A DNA stretch of 64,000 bases, taken from the NCBI GenBank assembly GCA_020634115.1, contig JACKCH010000010.1, positions 310,001-374,000 on the forward strand, written 5' to 3'. A program made the translations under genes and the position numbers. Position 1 is the first letter of the stretch. Every line of letters begins with the position of its first letter. The stretch is from Anaerolineaceae bacterium. Lineage in GTDB: Bacteria; Chloroflexota; Anaerolineae; Aggregatilineales; Phototrophicaceae. This document shows positions 33,705 to 42,362 of this stretch, one piece after another. Under the pieces are notes generated by a model. It did not search any database. It had not been told where the DNA came from and was given only the letters and a program-made list of their open reading frames with translations.

Positions 33705-34304
33705 TCACGGCTTGGCGGGTGGTGGAGCGGGGGCGGGGCTGATGAGAATATGCAACAGCAGGCCGATGAAGAAAAACACGGTGAATACGCCCAATGTCCG
33801 CCGCAGATAACCAATCATGATGTCCATCTGGTAGGCCTGAATCGTCGGGACACTCCGCCGGAGGGCTTCCGGTGTGATGGTCGAGACGCGCCAGAACACA
33901 AACAGCATAATCAACGCCCCGGCGATGAGCGCCGCGACGATGAGCGCGGCTTTATCCTGTACGGTTGACCGTGCGAACGGCAGCAGCACAATCAGGCCGA
34001 ATGCGATTCCCAGCAGCGCGGGAGGAAACAGGTTTTCGGTGGGATAGACGGCAGTCACCAGCGGGAACAGGACGTTATCCCCGCTGCCCTGCTGGTAGGT
34101 GTAGACGAAAGCCAGCGCCAGCAACGCCCCCAGCACCAGCCCGGCACGGTTGATCCCGTTTTTGCTGCGCAGCGCAAACAAAGCCGTCAACACCAGCGCG
34201 GCCAGGGAGACGAGGTAGCCGAAACTACCATCGCTCAGCGTGGGCTGCAAGAAGGCGAAAAACCCCTGCGCCCCGGCTTCAATCAAACGGACTACCGTAT
34301 CCAT
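33705..34304 (-). CDS. Hypothetical membrane protein
   Basis: A 199-residue protein with about five hydrophobic segments (LVSLAALVLTALFAL; GLVLGALLALAFVYTY; ALLGIAFGLIVLLPFA; AALIVAALIAGALIMLFVF; FTVFFFIGLLLHILI) and a Pro/Ala-rich C-terminal tail (SPAPAPPPAKP). I do not recognise the family. It lies 110 bases downstream of the ModB-like permease gene on the same strand and could be in one unit with it, but no functional link is evident. Confidence 0.7.
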   Translation of the reverse strand: MDTVVRLIEAGAQGFFAFLQPTLSDGSFGYLVSLAALVLTALFALRSKNGINRAGLVLGALLALAFVYTYQQGSGDNVLFPLVTAVYPTENLFPPALLGIAFGLIVLLPFARSTVQDKAALIVAALIAGALIMLFVFWRVSTITPEALRRSVPTIQAYQMDIMIGYLRRTLGVFTVFFFIGLLLHILISPAPAPPPAKP

Positions 34305-34414
34305 AGACGGTGGATTAAACCTTTATATCCAAACCGATCATTCTTCTTCAGGATACTGTATTTGCCGGTGAATGCCTATAAGAACCCTCATGAATTGGGG
34401 GATGGTGTTTCCGA

Positions 34415-35260
34415 TTAGTGCTGATTCGTATCCCGTAGCAGCCAGCGGGAGATGAGCAGCGCCACCAGCGCCATACCCACCAGCAGCAGCCCCGTCCAGA
34501 CTGCCGCATCCAGGTTGCGTTCCAGCACGTTATAGACCAGCAGAGGCATAGTCTGGGTGCGGCCTTGCAGACTCCCGGCAAAGAGGATGGTCGCACCAAA
34601 TTCGCCTAACGCCCGTGCCCAACTCAACACCAGTCCTGCAGCCAGCGCCTGCATGGAGAGCGGCAGGGTGATCCGCCAGAACAACGTGAATCCGCCCGCA
34701 CCGTCCACCCTCGCTGCTTCTTCGACTTCCTGGGGGATGCTCTGGAAGCCGATTTGCGCGGTTCTGAGATAAAACGGGGCGGAGACGAAGGTTTGCGCGA
34801 TGACTACCGCCGCGAGCGTGAATGGCAGGCTGATGCCCAGTGAATCGAGCGTTGGGCCGAGCAGGCCGCGCCGCCCGAACGTGATGAGCAGTGCCAACCC
34901 CGCCACCGCCGGGGGTAGTACCAGTGGGAGTTGAATCAGAATACTCAGCAGCCCTTTGAGTGGAAACCGCCACCGTGCCATGATGTAGGCCAATGGTGTA
35001 CCGAATAGGGCTGTGACCAGTGCGGCCAGCGCCGTTGAAATCAGACTCAACGTGAGCGCCTCGGTTATTCCGGCTTCCGGCAGCCCTTCCCAGGCGCGAG
35101 TCTCCAGGCCACGCAGCAGCAGCGCCACTACCGGCAGCACCAGCAGCAGCACGAATACCGCTCCGGTGGCAGCCAGAGCAAGTTTCGCGGGAGAACGGTA
35201 AAGTGGGCGGGCAGGCATAGGCAGTCCGGTCTGTAAACGGGTCACACCTGTTAAACGCAT
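34415..35260 (-). CDS. Molybdate/tungstate-type ABC transporter permease (orphan)
   Basis: A 281-residue permease with six predicted membrane segments. The EAA loop is VEEAARVDGAGGFTLFWRIT and the signature ALGEFGATILFAGSLQGRTQ is characteristic of the ModB/CysT-like group that imports molybdate, tungstate or sulfate. ATG 35260 has AAAGGTG six bases upstream. No binding protein or ATPase gene is adjacent, and the gene upstream on the same strand is the anti-sigma gene after a 260-base gap, so it may work with partners encoded elsewhere. The ModB assignment is favoured by EFGAT, but the anion is not certain. Confidence 0.85.
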   Translation of the reverse strand: MRLTGVTRLQTGLPMPARPLYRSPAKLALAATGAVFVLLLVLPVVALLLRGLETRAWEGLPEAGITEALTLSLISTALAALVTALFGTPLAYIMARWRFPLKGLLSILIQLPLVLPPAVAGLALLITFGRRGLLGPTLDSLGISLPFTLAAVVIAQTFVSAPFYLRTAQIGFQSIPQEVEEAARVDGAGGFTLFWRITLPLSMQALAAGLVLSWARALGEFGATILFAGSLQGRTQTMPLLVYNVLERNLDAAVWTGLLLVGMALVALLISRWLLRDTNQH

Positions 35261-35409
35261 AGGCAACACCTTTCACCACTCAGCATGGATGCCGCCGTTT
35301 GTGGGTCATTCTAAGGGATTGAGAGGCGGTTTTCAACGATCACGCGGCGGCCAGCTATTCTAGTTGACCACCGGTATCTTAATTCCATATTACAGATTGT
35401 GTGTGAAAT

Positions 35410-35500
35410 AGCCGTCAGTGGTCAGCTTTCAGCTTTCAGCAATTAGCCGTCAGTCATCAATGGCTAGAGGCCAGTAGCCAGCGACTAGAGGCCAGGGGCG
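35410..35500. repeat. Tandem TCAGC and GGCCAG short-repeat stretch
   Basis: The first half (35410-35452) consists of GCCGTCAG, GTCAGC, TTTCAGC and TTTCAGC words, ending again in AGCCGTCAG. The second half (35462-35500) holds two copies of CTAGAGGCCAG separated by TAGCCAGCGA. It lies in the otherwise featureless gap between the permease and the anti-sigma gene and is not coding. Confidence 0.6.
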
Positions 35501-35523
35501 TTCTTACTTACGGGATTTCCCGA

Positions 35524-35775
35524 TCAAGTGTCGCTTTCGGGGCGTTTGGAAAAGGCAGCGGCAATCTGATTGTAGAGCGATTCGTGTCGCTTTTGGGTCA
35601 TGCCGGTTTCTTGCCCGTACTGGCGGTAAAGCAGGATGGTTTTCTGCGTGGAGTCGAGAACGACGTGGCAGTTATGACAGGTTGCCAGGTGTTCCTGGGC
35701 GGCGCGGGTGAGGTCTTCGTCCAAACGGTTGTCAATATAGTCCGAAAGATACTTGATGAGTTCCTGGCATTCCAT
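35524..35775 (-). CDS. Zinc-finger anti-sigma factor (zf-HC2)
   Basis: An 83-residue protein with the ZAS zinc-binding motif: Cys in MECQELIKYLSDYIDNRL at the N terminus, then HLATCHNCHVVLD with His-x3-Cys-x2-Cys. Such domains bind and hold an ECF sigma factor, often releasing it on oxidation. The protein is short, with no membrane helix after the finger, so it is a soluble anti-sigma. It begins 19 bases after the ECF sigma stop, so they form one operon. It should inhibit that sigma factor. Confidence 0.9.
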   Translation of the reverse strand: MECQELIKYLSDYIDNRLDEDLTRAAQEHLATCHNCHVVLDSTQKTILLYRQYGQETGMTQKRHESLYNQIAAAFSKRPESDT

Positions 35776-35794
35776 AACGTTACGCTACTCCCGT

Positions 35795-36361
35795 TTAATC
35801 GAACTGTTCCCCGAAATAGGGTGCTAACTGTTCCCGCAGCAGCAGCCGCGCCCGGTGCAGCCGCACTTTCACTGCCGACTCGCTGATTCCCAGGATGTCA
35901 GCCGTTTCGCCCGTCGCAAACTCCTCAATGTCCCGCATGACAAATACGGCTCGCAGTGCCGGACTCAAAGTGGCGATGGCGCGTTCCAGTTCCCCGGCGA
36001 TTTCGCTGCTGAAAACCATCTCCTCCGGGGCCGACCAGGGTGTGAAATTGACCGGAGCGATGTCCGGCTCATCCAGGCTGTCGAGTTCGAGATTGGGTCT
36101 GACCCGCCGCAGTTGAGTCAGACAGTGGTTATGTCCCACCCGGTACAGCCAGGTACTCAGGCTGGAACGCCCCTCAAACTGGTCAATATGCTCGATCAAC
36201 GTCAGGAACGTATCCTGTACCACATTATCAGCCTGTTGTTCATCATGCAGCAGGTTCATACCCAGGCGATAGATTCGATCCGCGTGCGCTGCAAAAACGG
36301 CTTCCAGCGCCGCCGAATCCCGCTGCTTCAGGGCAGCGATCAGGGCTTGTTCGTCGGTCAC
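35795..36361 (-). CDS. ECF-type RNA polymerase sigma factor
   Basis: A 188-residue ECF sigma factor. Region 2 shows LEAVFAAHADRIYRLGMNLL, DNVVQDTFLTLIEHIDQF and WLYRVGHNHCLTQLRRVRP; region 4 shows LSPALRAVFVMRDIEEFATG and ETADILGISESAVKVRLHRA, the helix-turn-helix. It is co-transcribed with the zf-HC2 anti-sigma gene. GTG 36361 has AGGTG nine bases upstream; the in-frame GTG at 36373 lacks a good ribosome site. A possible self-regulated promoter lies at 36380-36410. Confidence 0.92.
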   Translation of the reverse strand: MTDEQALIAALKQRDSAALEAVFAAHADRIYRLGMNLLHDEQQADNVVQDTFLTLIEHIDQFEGRSSLSTWLYRVGHNHCLTQLRRVRPNLELDSLDEPDIAPVNFTPWSAPEEMVFSSEIAGELERAIATLSPALRAVFVMRDIEEFATGETADILGISESAVKVRLHRARLLLREQLAPYFGEQFD

Positions 36362-36379
36362 AGTAACTTTCACCTACTT

Positions 36380-36410
36380 ATTAGATGTTTTTTCAATAAC
36401 ATGCGTTACA
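36380..36410 (-). promoter_or_regulatory. Candidate ECF-type promoter of the sigma/anti-sigma pair
   Basis: On the reverse strand TGTAACG (36404-36410) is followed after 18 bases by TCTAAT (36380-36385). The AAC core in the upstream element is typical of ECF-recognised promoters, so autoregulation is possible. This is a form-based guess. Confidence 0.3.
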
Positions 36411-36509
36411 TTAAGGATACCCAGTCGGGAATTGCCCACGCTCGCATCTCTCTCTAAAATAGGCTATCTGCGTCGTATTCGCAACACGAATTTACTACGA
36501 GGACATATT

Positions 36510-37058
36510 ATGCTGCCTGACCGTGCCGCCCCTCTGTATACCGCCCCGTTGGATGACCTGCTGACGCTGCTGTTGCGCCAATTCAAGCGGTTGCTGGCTG
36601 AAAAAGGCGTCGAGATGGACGATGCAGCCATAAAAACGACTGCCGAGGCCGCCTGCAAACAGGTGTTTTCCGGTGAGCATATCCCGGCGCTGCGTGAGGC
36701 GCTGGTGGCACTGGTAACGGAAAGCGAGGGTGTCCTCGCCCGCTGGAATTTGACGTTTCCACAAGCTCTTGACACATCAATGAATGCTATCCCTGGTTGG
36801 GAGTCTACATCTGAGTTTCTCGAAATCGCCAACGAGAAGGCGAATGCCGAACTGCGGATCGCGGCAGGGGGGACGCTGCTGGTTGCCCTGGGGGATAACC
36901 GTTACGTGGCGTACCTGTTGGCGGCGATTGATTACGCCCCGGATGAAGTGGAGACGATCATCGCCAAACGGGTTTTGCTCTCTATCAGCGGGATAAATGG
37001 GGACGTGGCGGATTGGCGGACGCAGCTTGGCGAGTGGGTTAAACACCACCACGCCTGA
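36510..37058 (+). CDS. Hypothetical helical protein
   Basis: A 182-residue protein of no family I recognise, with two helical blocks (DDLLTLLLRQFKRLLAEKGV and ALREALVALVTESEGVLARW) and a C-terminal part reading LLAAIDYAPDEVETIIAKRV. No signal peptide or membrane segment. ATG 36510 has GAGG eight bases upstream; an extension to 36432 lacks support and would cover the sigma-factor promoter region. It lies 48 bases before radA on the same strand, possibly co-transcribed. Confidence 0.7.
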   Translation: MLPDRAAPLYTAPLDDLLTLLLRQFKRLLAEKGVEMDDAAIKTTAEAACKQVFSGEHIPALREALVALVTESEGVLARWNLTFPQALDTSMNAIPGWESTSEFLEIANEKANAELRIAAGGTLLVALGDNRYVAYLLAAIDYAPDEVETIIAKRVLLSISGINGDVADWRTQLGEWVKHHHA

Positions 37059-37106
37059 GTGTGCTATACTTAGCACACTTGTTTCAATCAACCTGTGAGA
37101 ATCCAG

Positions 37107-38486
37107 ATGGCGAAAACACGCACCAAATATGTCTGTACCAACTGTGGGCGACAAACCCCCGGTTACTTTGGCAAATGCCCATCCTGCGGCGAATTCAACA
37201 CCATGGTGGAGGAAATCGAAGAGGCCAGCAAACCCGCCAAACAGAACCGCCAACCGGTGGGTGTGGCCCGTTCGCAGCCGCAGCGCCTGGCCGAAGTCAG
37301 CAGTGACGCGGGCGAACGGCTGGTCGTGCCGGTGGAGGAGTTCAACCGGGTGCTGGGTGGCGGCATCGTGCCGGGCAGTATCGTGCTACTGGGTGGCGAC
37401 CCCGGCATCGGCAAAAGCACGCTCCTGCTGGAAATTTCCGCGATTCTGGCGCAGTCGGTGGGCGTGGTGCTGTACGTCAGCGGTGAGGAGTCGGCGCGGC
37501 AGATCAAGATGCGGGCAGATCGGATGGGGGTGCAGGCCGAAGACCTCTTTCTGCTGACCGAAACTAACCTGGGGCATATCTTCGAGCAAGTCAACCGCTT
37601 GAACCCGGCTATCCTCATCGTGGACTCGATTCAGACGACGTACACCGAAGAATTGGACTCGTCACCGGGGCTGGTTTCCCAGGTGCGCGAGTGCGCCAGC
37701 CGGTTGCAGGCGCTGGCAAAAAGCACGGGAATCAGTGTGTTCCTGGTGGGGCATGTCACCAAAGAGGGGAATATCGCCGGGCCGCGCGTGCTGGAGCATA
37801 TCGTGGATACGGTGTTGTACCTGGAAGGCGACCCGTTCCAGGCGTTCCGACTGCTGCGAAGTGTAAAGAACCGCTTCGGGGCGACCAGTGAAGTCGGCGT
37901 GTTTGAAATGACCGGCGGCGGGCTGGCGGAAGTCCCGAATCCCTCCGAGGCGTTTCTGGCAGAACGGGTGGTCAACGCGCCGGGGTCAACGATAGCGATT
38001 ACGATGGAAGGCACGCGCCCGCTGTTGGTGGAAATCCAGGCGCTCACCAGCCCGACGCCCTTTGGCAATCCGCGCCGCACGCCGAACGGCGTGGACATGA
38101 ACCGGCTGCTGCTGGTCAGCGCGGTGTTGAGCAAGCGTTTCGGCCTCAAGCTGCACGAACAGGATATTTTCGTGAACGTGATCGGTGGCCTGAAGGTGAG
38201 CGAGCCGGCCTCCGACCTGGCGGTGGCGGTGGCGATGGCGTCCAGCTACTACGAGAAGACCGTCCCGGCGGACATGGCGATTGTCGGGGAGATTGGGTTG
38301 AGCGGTGAACTGCGGGCGGTGGGCCAGTTGGCGGCGCGGCTGAACGAAGCGGCGAAACTCGGCTTCAAGCGAGTGATTATCCCCCGTACCCGGCGCAAGC
38401 TGGACGACGTGCCACGCGGCCTACAGTTGATTGAAGTCCGCAGCGTGGGCGAGGCGCTGAACATCGTCGCGCCGAAGGAAGGGTAG
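37107..38486 (+). CDS. radA: DNA repair protein RadA (Sms)
   Basis: A 459-residue RadA. The N-terminal zinc finger is C10-x2-C13 and C24-x2-C27 (YVCTNCGRQTPGYFGKCPSC). The RecA-like core has Walker A GGDPGIGKST (about 96-105), the RadA-specific KNRFG motif (about 253) and a C-terminal Lon-protease-like domain (LHEQDIFVNVIGGLKVSEPA). RadA is a branch-migration helicase aiding recombinational repair. ATG 37107 begins MAKTRTKY, the usual start. The last 105 bases are duplicated, in diverged form, at 40006-40110. Confidence 0.96.
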   Translation: MAKTRTKYVCTNCGRQTPGYFGKCPSCGEFNTMVEEIEEASKPAKQNRQPVGVARSQPQRLAEVSSDAGERLVVPVEEFNRVLGGGIVPGSIVLLGGDPGIGKSTLLLEISAILAQSVGVVLYVSGEESARQIKMRADRMGVQAEDLFLLTETNLGHIFEQVNRLNPAILIVDSIQTTYTEELDSSPGLVSQVRECASRLQALAKSTGISVFLVGHVTKEGNIAGPRVLEHIVDTVLYLEGDPFQAFRLLRSVKNRFGATSEVGVFEMTGGGLAEVPNPSEAFLAERVVNAPGSTIAITMEGTRPLLVEIQALTSPTPFGNPRRTPNGVDMNRLLLVSAVLSKRFGLKLHEQDIFVNVIGGLKVSEPASDLAVAVAMASSYYEKTVPADMAIVGEIGLSGELRAVGQLAARLNEAAKLGFKRVIIPRTRRKLDDVPRGLQLIEVRSVGEALNIVAPKEG

Positions 38487-38720
38487 CGCATAACAGAGTG
38501 ACAAAACGTTAAGGTAGATTCCTGCCGCCTCCCAAGAAGCGCAGTAGGTACGAGTGTATTTTTACAGGGTTGTGTTATATTAGTATTATGTCTTGCCTGA
38601 CATGGTCGTGAAATTCAGCCGATGTCAGGTGATTCTAAGCCATCCAGATTCCCCCTGCAACCGCTTTTCGGTATGTTCTCCTGCATCCCAGTAGTATTGA
38701 TCTTGGCTTGAGGAGAACCC

Positions 38721-39929
38721 ATGAAACGCGGAATTATAGTCACTACCTGCTTCAGCCTACTCAGTGTCGCTGCTATCATTGTCGCGCAGGATTCTACCTG
38801 CCCGGTAATGGTTTCGGATGCACTGGCAGCAGTGGATTCACTGTGCATAGGAACCGGGCGAAATCAGGTGTGCTATGGCAGTGCCACCCTGACCACCGAG
38901 ACGCAAGGTGGCGTTACTCATCTACGACTCAATGCTCCAGGCGACCTTGTGGACGCGGCCAATATCCAGTCCCTGCAATTGACCGGTGTGGATGAGGCGG
39001 CCATAGAATGGGGCATGGCACTGATGAAACTACAAATCAACCTGCCCGAAACGCCGCCAGACCAGAATGTGACGTTCCTGCTGTTTGGCGATGTCAGTCT
39101 GACGAGCGCAACCAGTGCGACGAACGAGGGATATACGCCGATGCAGGCCTTCTATTTCCGCAGCGGGATGGGAGACTCGCCCTGTGCTGAAGCGCCAGAG
39201 AGTGGGATCTTGATTCAGGCGCCGGAGGGCGTGGATGGAGTTAAACTGGTCGTGGATGAGGTCAGGATTCAACTTGGCACAACCATATTTTTGCAGGCCG
39301 CACCCGGTGACGCGCTGCATGTAAGTGTGATCGAAGGGCAGGCGACCATCTCGGCGTTTGGCGAAACACAGACTGTCCCTGCCGGGACGAGGATCAGCGT
39401 GCCAATTGGCGAAAACCTGGCTGCATCCGGGCCGCCAGGCGCGTTGGAACCCCATGCCCAAGAGACTATTGACGGTGTACTCAGCATGATCGAACGTTTG
39501 TCGGATGCGATCATCGCCAGGCCGGTTATAGAGACCGGTGAAGAGAGTTTCATTCTTGAAGCTTCAAATTGCCTCTCTGAACCTGGCAGAGTGTATGAAC
39601 TGGCGGCGAACCAAGTCTATACCGTCACCACCTTGCCGGGCTGCTGGTTGACGATGGCAGACACGGTAGCCTCCGAAGCCGAAGTCTCGATTACTTTAAC
39701 GGTTGATGACATTCCAACCGGGACATTCATCGGATTTGGTCCAGTGAGAGCCTGCGCGCCTGAGGATGGGGGATATAACTTCGAGGCGCGTTACGAGGTG
39801 GGGCCATTGCCGCCCGGACTGCACACCTTACGGGTCATTATCAATTATCCGGGGGGGCGTGCTCAAGCGCCGGAGGGAAGCACTGATCCGGGGACAGGCG
39901 TTGAAACCTGTACCGTGCAGGCTCATTGA
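38721..39929 (+). CDS. Secreted protein, paralogue of the SH3 protein
   Basis: The 402-residue protein has a short signal peptide (MKRGIIVTTCFSLLSVAAII, cut near AQDS). The Cys-containing N domain (CPVMVSDALAAVDSLC, NQVCYGSATLTT) and TPMQAFYFRSGMGDSPCAEA region match the protein at 23792-25339 almost motif for motif, but there is no SH3 domain between them and the C-terminal part differs, with a Cys-bearing beta domain ending VETCTVQAH. A FecR-like strand set (GDALHVSVIEGQATISAFGE, TQTVPAGTRISVPIG) lies in the middle. Function is unknown. ATG 38721 follows GAGGAG. It stands between radA and a diverged copy of the radA 3' end. Confidence 0.82.
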   Translation: MKRGIIVTTCFSLLSVAAIIVAQDSTCPVMVSDALAAVDSLCIGTGRNQVCYGSATLTTETQGGVTHLRLNAPGDLVDAANIQSLQLTGVDEAAIEWGMALMKLQINLPETPPDQNVTFLLFGDVSLTSATSATNEGYTPMQAFYFRSGMGDSPCAEAPESGILIQAPEGVDGVKLVVDEVRIQLGTTIFLQAAPGDALHVSVIEGQATISAFGETQTVPAGTRISVPIGENLAASGPPGALEPHAQETIDGVLSMIERLSDAIIARPVIETGEESFILEASNCLSEPGRVYELAANQVYTVTTLPGCWLTMADTVASEAEVSITLTVDDIPTGTFIGFGPVRACAPEDGGYNFEARYEVGPLPPGLHTLRVIINYPGGRAQAPEGSTDPGTGVETCTVQAH

Positions 39930-40005
39930 TTGGCTTACCGGCAGCAGTACCTATCATCCCCAGTTCCGGGGCGGGGTGCTACTTCCTCACCTTTAATCCG
40001 TTTTC

Positions 40006-40110
40006 CCCCGCACCCGGCGCAAGCTGGGCGACGTGCCACGCGGCTTACAGTTGATCGAGGTGCGCAGCGTGGGTGAGGCGCTGAATATCGTCGCGCTGAA
40101 AGAGGGATAG
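40006..40110 (+). pseudogene. Diverged duplicate of the radA 3' end
   Basis: The 35 codons ending in the TAG at 40108-40110 encode PRTRRKLGDVPRGLQLIEVR and then SVGEALNIVALKEG, matching the end of RadA (38382-38486) with two amino-acid changes. By hand I count 12 base differences out of 105, ten of them synonymous. The upstream part of radA is absent, so this is a fragment. The rest of the 290-base gap before the epimerase gene holds nothing else that I see. Confidence 0.9.
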
Positions 40111-40220
40111 TCTATCTCTACCCGCGCGCCACATTTTCCCCGATTCCGGACTCATCATCCCCGCCGGTTTGTGCTATCGTTAGCGGCGTGAACCCAGACA
40201 TTCGGAAGGCAAGACACGCT

Positions 40221-41159
40221 ATGACGGAAACCTACGTTGTGACCGGGGGCGCGGGCTTCATCGGGTCGCATATTGCCGAACGCCTGCTCAACGACGGCCA
40301 CCGGGTGCGGGTGGTGGATAACCTCATCACCGGCAGCCGCCGCAACCTGGACGACCTGCGCGGTGACTTGGAATTTTACGAGGTGAGCATCACCGATGCC
40401 GACGCCCTACCGCCGATTTTCGCCGGGGCGGACTATGTGTTCCACCAAGCGGCGCTGCCCTCCGTCCCCCGCAGCATTGACGACCCGCTCACGACCCACA
40501 ACACGGGAGCCACCGGCACACTGAATGTGCTTATTGCGGCGCGGGATGCCGGGGTGAAGCGCGTGGTCTACGCCGCGTCGTCGTCGGCCTATGGCAACGC
40601 GGTTGAGGAAATCAAAACCGAAGACCTGTCGCCACGTCCGCTCTCACCTTACGCTGTTTCCAAGCTGGCCGGGGAGTTCTACTGCCAGTCGTTTTATCAG
40701 GTCTACGGGCTGGAAACCGTGTGTCTGCGCTATTTCAACGTCTTCGGCCCGCGCCAGGACCCGCTCTCGCAGTACGCGGCGGTCATCCCCCTGTTTATCA
40801 CCGCCATGCTGGACGGACAAGCGCCCACCATTTACGGCGACGGCCAGCAATCCCGCGATTTCACCTATATTGATAACGTCGTGCATGGCAACCTGCTGGC
40901 GGTGCGTGCGCCGGATGCTGCCGGGGAGATGCTCAATCTGGCAACCGGCGGACGCATCACGCTGCTTGATCTGATGGATAAGCTCAACGCCCAGTTAGGG
41001 ACAGATTTACAGCCCATCCACGCCGCGCCGCGTCCGGGCGATGTCAAACATTCCCGCGCTGGCATTGACAAGGCGCAGCGGCTGCTGGGTTTCGCGCCCA
41101 TCGTGGATTTTGACGACGGGCTGGCGCGTACCATCGCCTGGTACCAGGGAATCGCCTGA
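40221..41159 (+). CDS. NAD-dependent epimerase/dehydratase (UDP-sugar epimerase-like)
   Basis: A 312-residue extended SDR enzyme. The NAD site is VVTGGAGFIGSHIAERLL at the N terminus, followed by the conserved RVVDNLITGSRRNL; the catalytic Ser and Tyr-x3-Lys are in YAASSSAYG and SPYAVSKLAGE. YFNVFGPRQDPLSQYAAVIP and YGDGQQSRDFTYIDNVV are typical of UDP-GlcNAc/UDP-glucose C4-epimerases of the WbpP type. The product would be a UDP-sugar donor for surface polysaccharide. ATG 40221 begins the family motif; GTG 40188 has no ribosome site. Its stop shares a base with the start of the glycosyltransferase gene, so the two are coupled. Confidence 0.92.
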   Translation: MTETYVVTGGAGFIGSHIAERLLNDGHRVRVVDNLITGSRRNLDDLRGDLEFYEVSITDADALPPIFAGADYVFHQAALPSVPRSIDDPLTTHNTGATGTLNVLIAARDAGVKRVVYAASSSAYGNAVEEIKTEDLSPRPLSPYAVSKLAGEFYCQSFYQVYGLETVCLRYFNVFGPRQDPLSQYAAVIPLFITAMLDGQAPTIYGDGQQSRDFTYIDNVVHGNLLAVRAPDAAGEMLNLATGGRITLLDLMDKLNAQLGTDLQPIHAAPRPGDVKHSRAGIDKAQRLLGFAPIVDFDDGLARTIAWYQGIA

Positions 41160-42283
41160 TGCGCGTCGTGCATGTCATCAAAGTCACCGGTATCTCCGGG
41201 GCGGAACGGCACTTACTCACGCTGCTGCCCGCTTTGCAGGCACGCGGCATGGAGATGCACCTCGCGCTGCTGACCGAGCCGGATAACCCGGTTAATGAAT
41301 TCGCTCAGGCCATGCAGGGCGGCGGCATCACCATCCATCGTTTCACCATCGGGCATGATGCCGACGCGCGTATGGCGTGGCGGCTGCGCGACCTGTTCTA
41401 CCAACTCCTGCCGGACATCGTGCATACCCACCTCCTGCACGCCGACCTGTATGGGATTCCGGGGGCAAAACTAGCAGGCGTGCCGGTCATCATCACGAGC
41501 CGCCACAACGACAACGCCTTCCGCCGCCGTTTCCCGGTGCGACAGGTCAATGGGGGACTATGGCGTATGGCCGACGCCGGAATCGCCATTTCCGACTCGA
41601 TTGCCCGTTTTGCGCGGGAAGTCGAAGGTGCCCCCGCTCACAAAATCCATCGCATTTACTACGGGCTGGACTTTGACCCCAACGCGGTTGACCGAGGGGA
41701 AGCTCGCCATGCGCTGCGCCATGAACTCGACCTCGCAGAGGGTACACCGATTATTGGTATCGTGTGCCGGTTGGTGGAGCAAAAAGGCGTGCTGTATGGC
41801 CTGCGGGCGTTCTGGCAAATTGCCACCGCATCACCCGCCCATCTGGTGATTGCCGGGGACGGCCTCTTGCGGGACAAGCTCGAAACGGAAGTGCAAACCC
41901 TCGGCATCGCGGATCGAGTCCATTTTCTCGGCTGGCGCGAGGACGTGCCGCAGCTCATGGCCGCCTTTGACATTTTCCTGCTGCCCAGTCTGTGGGAAGG
42001 GTTCGGGCTGGTGCTGTTGGAAGCGATGGCGCAGCAAACCCCGGTGGTCGCCAGCGCAGTGAGTGCCATCCCGGAGATCGTCGCAGAGGGGCAAACCGGC
42101 CTGCTCGTTCCGCCGCGTAATGCCGAAGGGCTGGCCGGGGCGCTGCTCACACTACTTAATGACCTGCCACTCGCGCGGCACATGGGGCTAATGGGGCAGG
42201 AACGGCTGGAGACCACCTTCAGCGCCAGAACGATGATCGAAGCCACCTACCGGCTGTACCATGACCTCCTGAACAGTCGCTAA
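41159..42283 (+). CDS. Glycosyltransferase family 4 protein
   Basis: A 374-residue GT-B enzyme. The N-terminal domain begins VVHVIKVTGISGAERHLLTL, with the acceptor-side HTHLLHADLYG; the donor domain has the nucleotide-sugar motif FLLPSLWEGFGLVLLEAMAQ, VASAVSAIPEIVAEGQTGLL and PPRN. It overlaps the epimerase gene by one base, so the two likely act in the same pathway, with the epimerase supplying the sugar nucleotide. It probably adds a sugar to a lipid-linked glycan or exopolysaccharide. Confidence 0.92.
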   Translation: MRVVHVIKVTGISGAERHLLTLLPALQARGMEMHLALLTEPDNPVNEFAQAMQGGGITIHRFTIGHDADARMAWRLRDLFYQLLPDIVHTHLLHADLYGIPGAKLAGVPVIITSRHNDNAFRRRFPVRQVNGGLWRMADAGIAISDSIARFAREVEGAPAHKIHRIYYGLDFDPNAVDRGEARHALRHELDLAEGTPIIGIVCRLVEQKGVLYGLRAFWQIATASPAHLVIAGDGLLRDKLETEVQTLGIADRVHFLGWREDVPQLMAAFDIFLLPSLWEGFGLVLLEAMAQQTPVVASAVSAIPEIVAEGQTGLLVPPRNAEGLAGALLTLLNDLPLARHMGLMGQERLETTFSARTMIEATYRLYHDLLNSR

Positions 42284-42362
42284 TACGCTTCTTATACAAA
42301 CAAAATAATTTTCCTGTATATTATGGTTTCCACGATTCATGTGTACCATATATAGGAGAACA

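Noticed and set aside
40188..40220. GTG start at 40188 for the epimerase
   Set aside because: No ribosome site there, and the ATG at 40221 begins exactly at the conserved nucleotide-binding strand.
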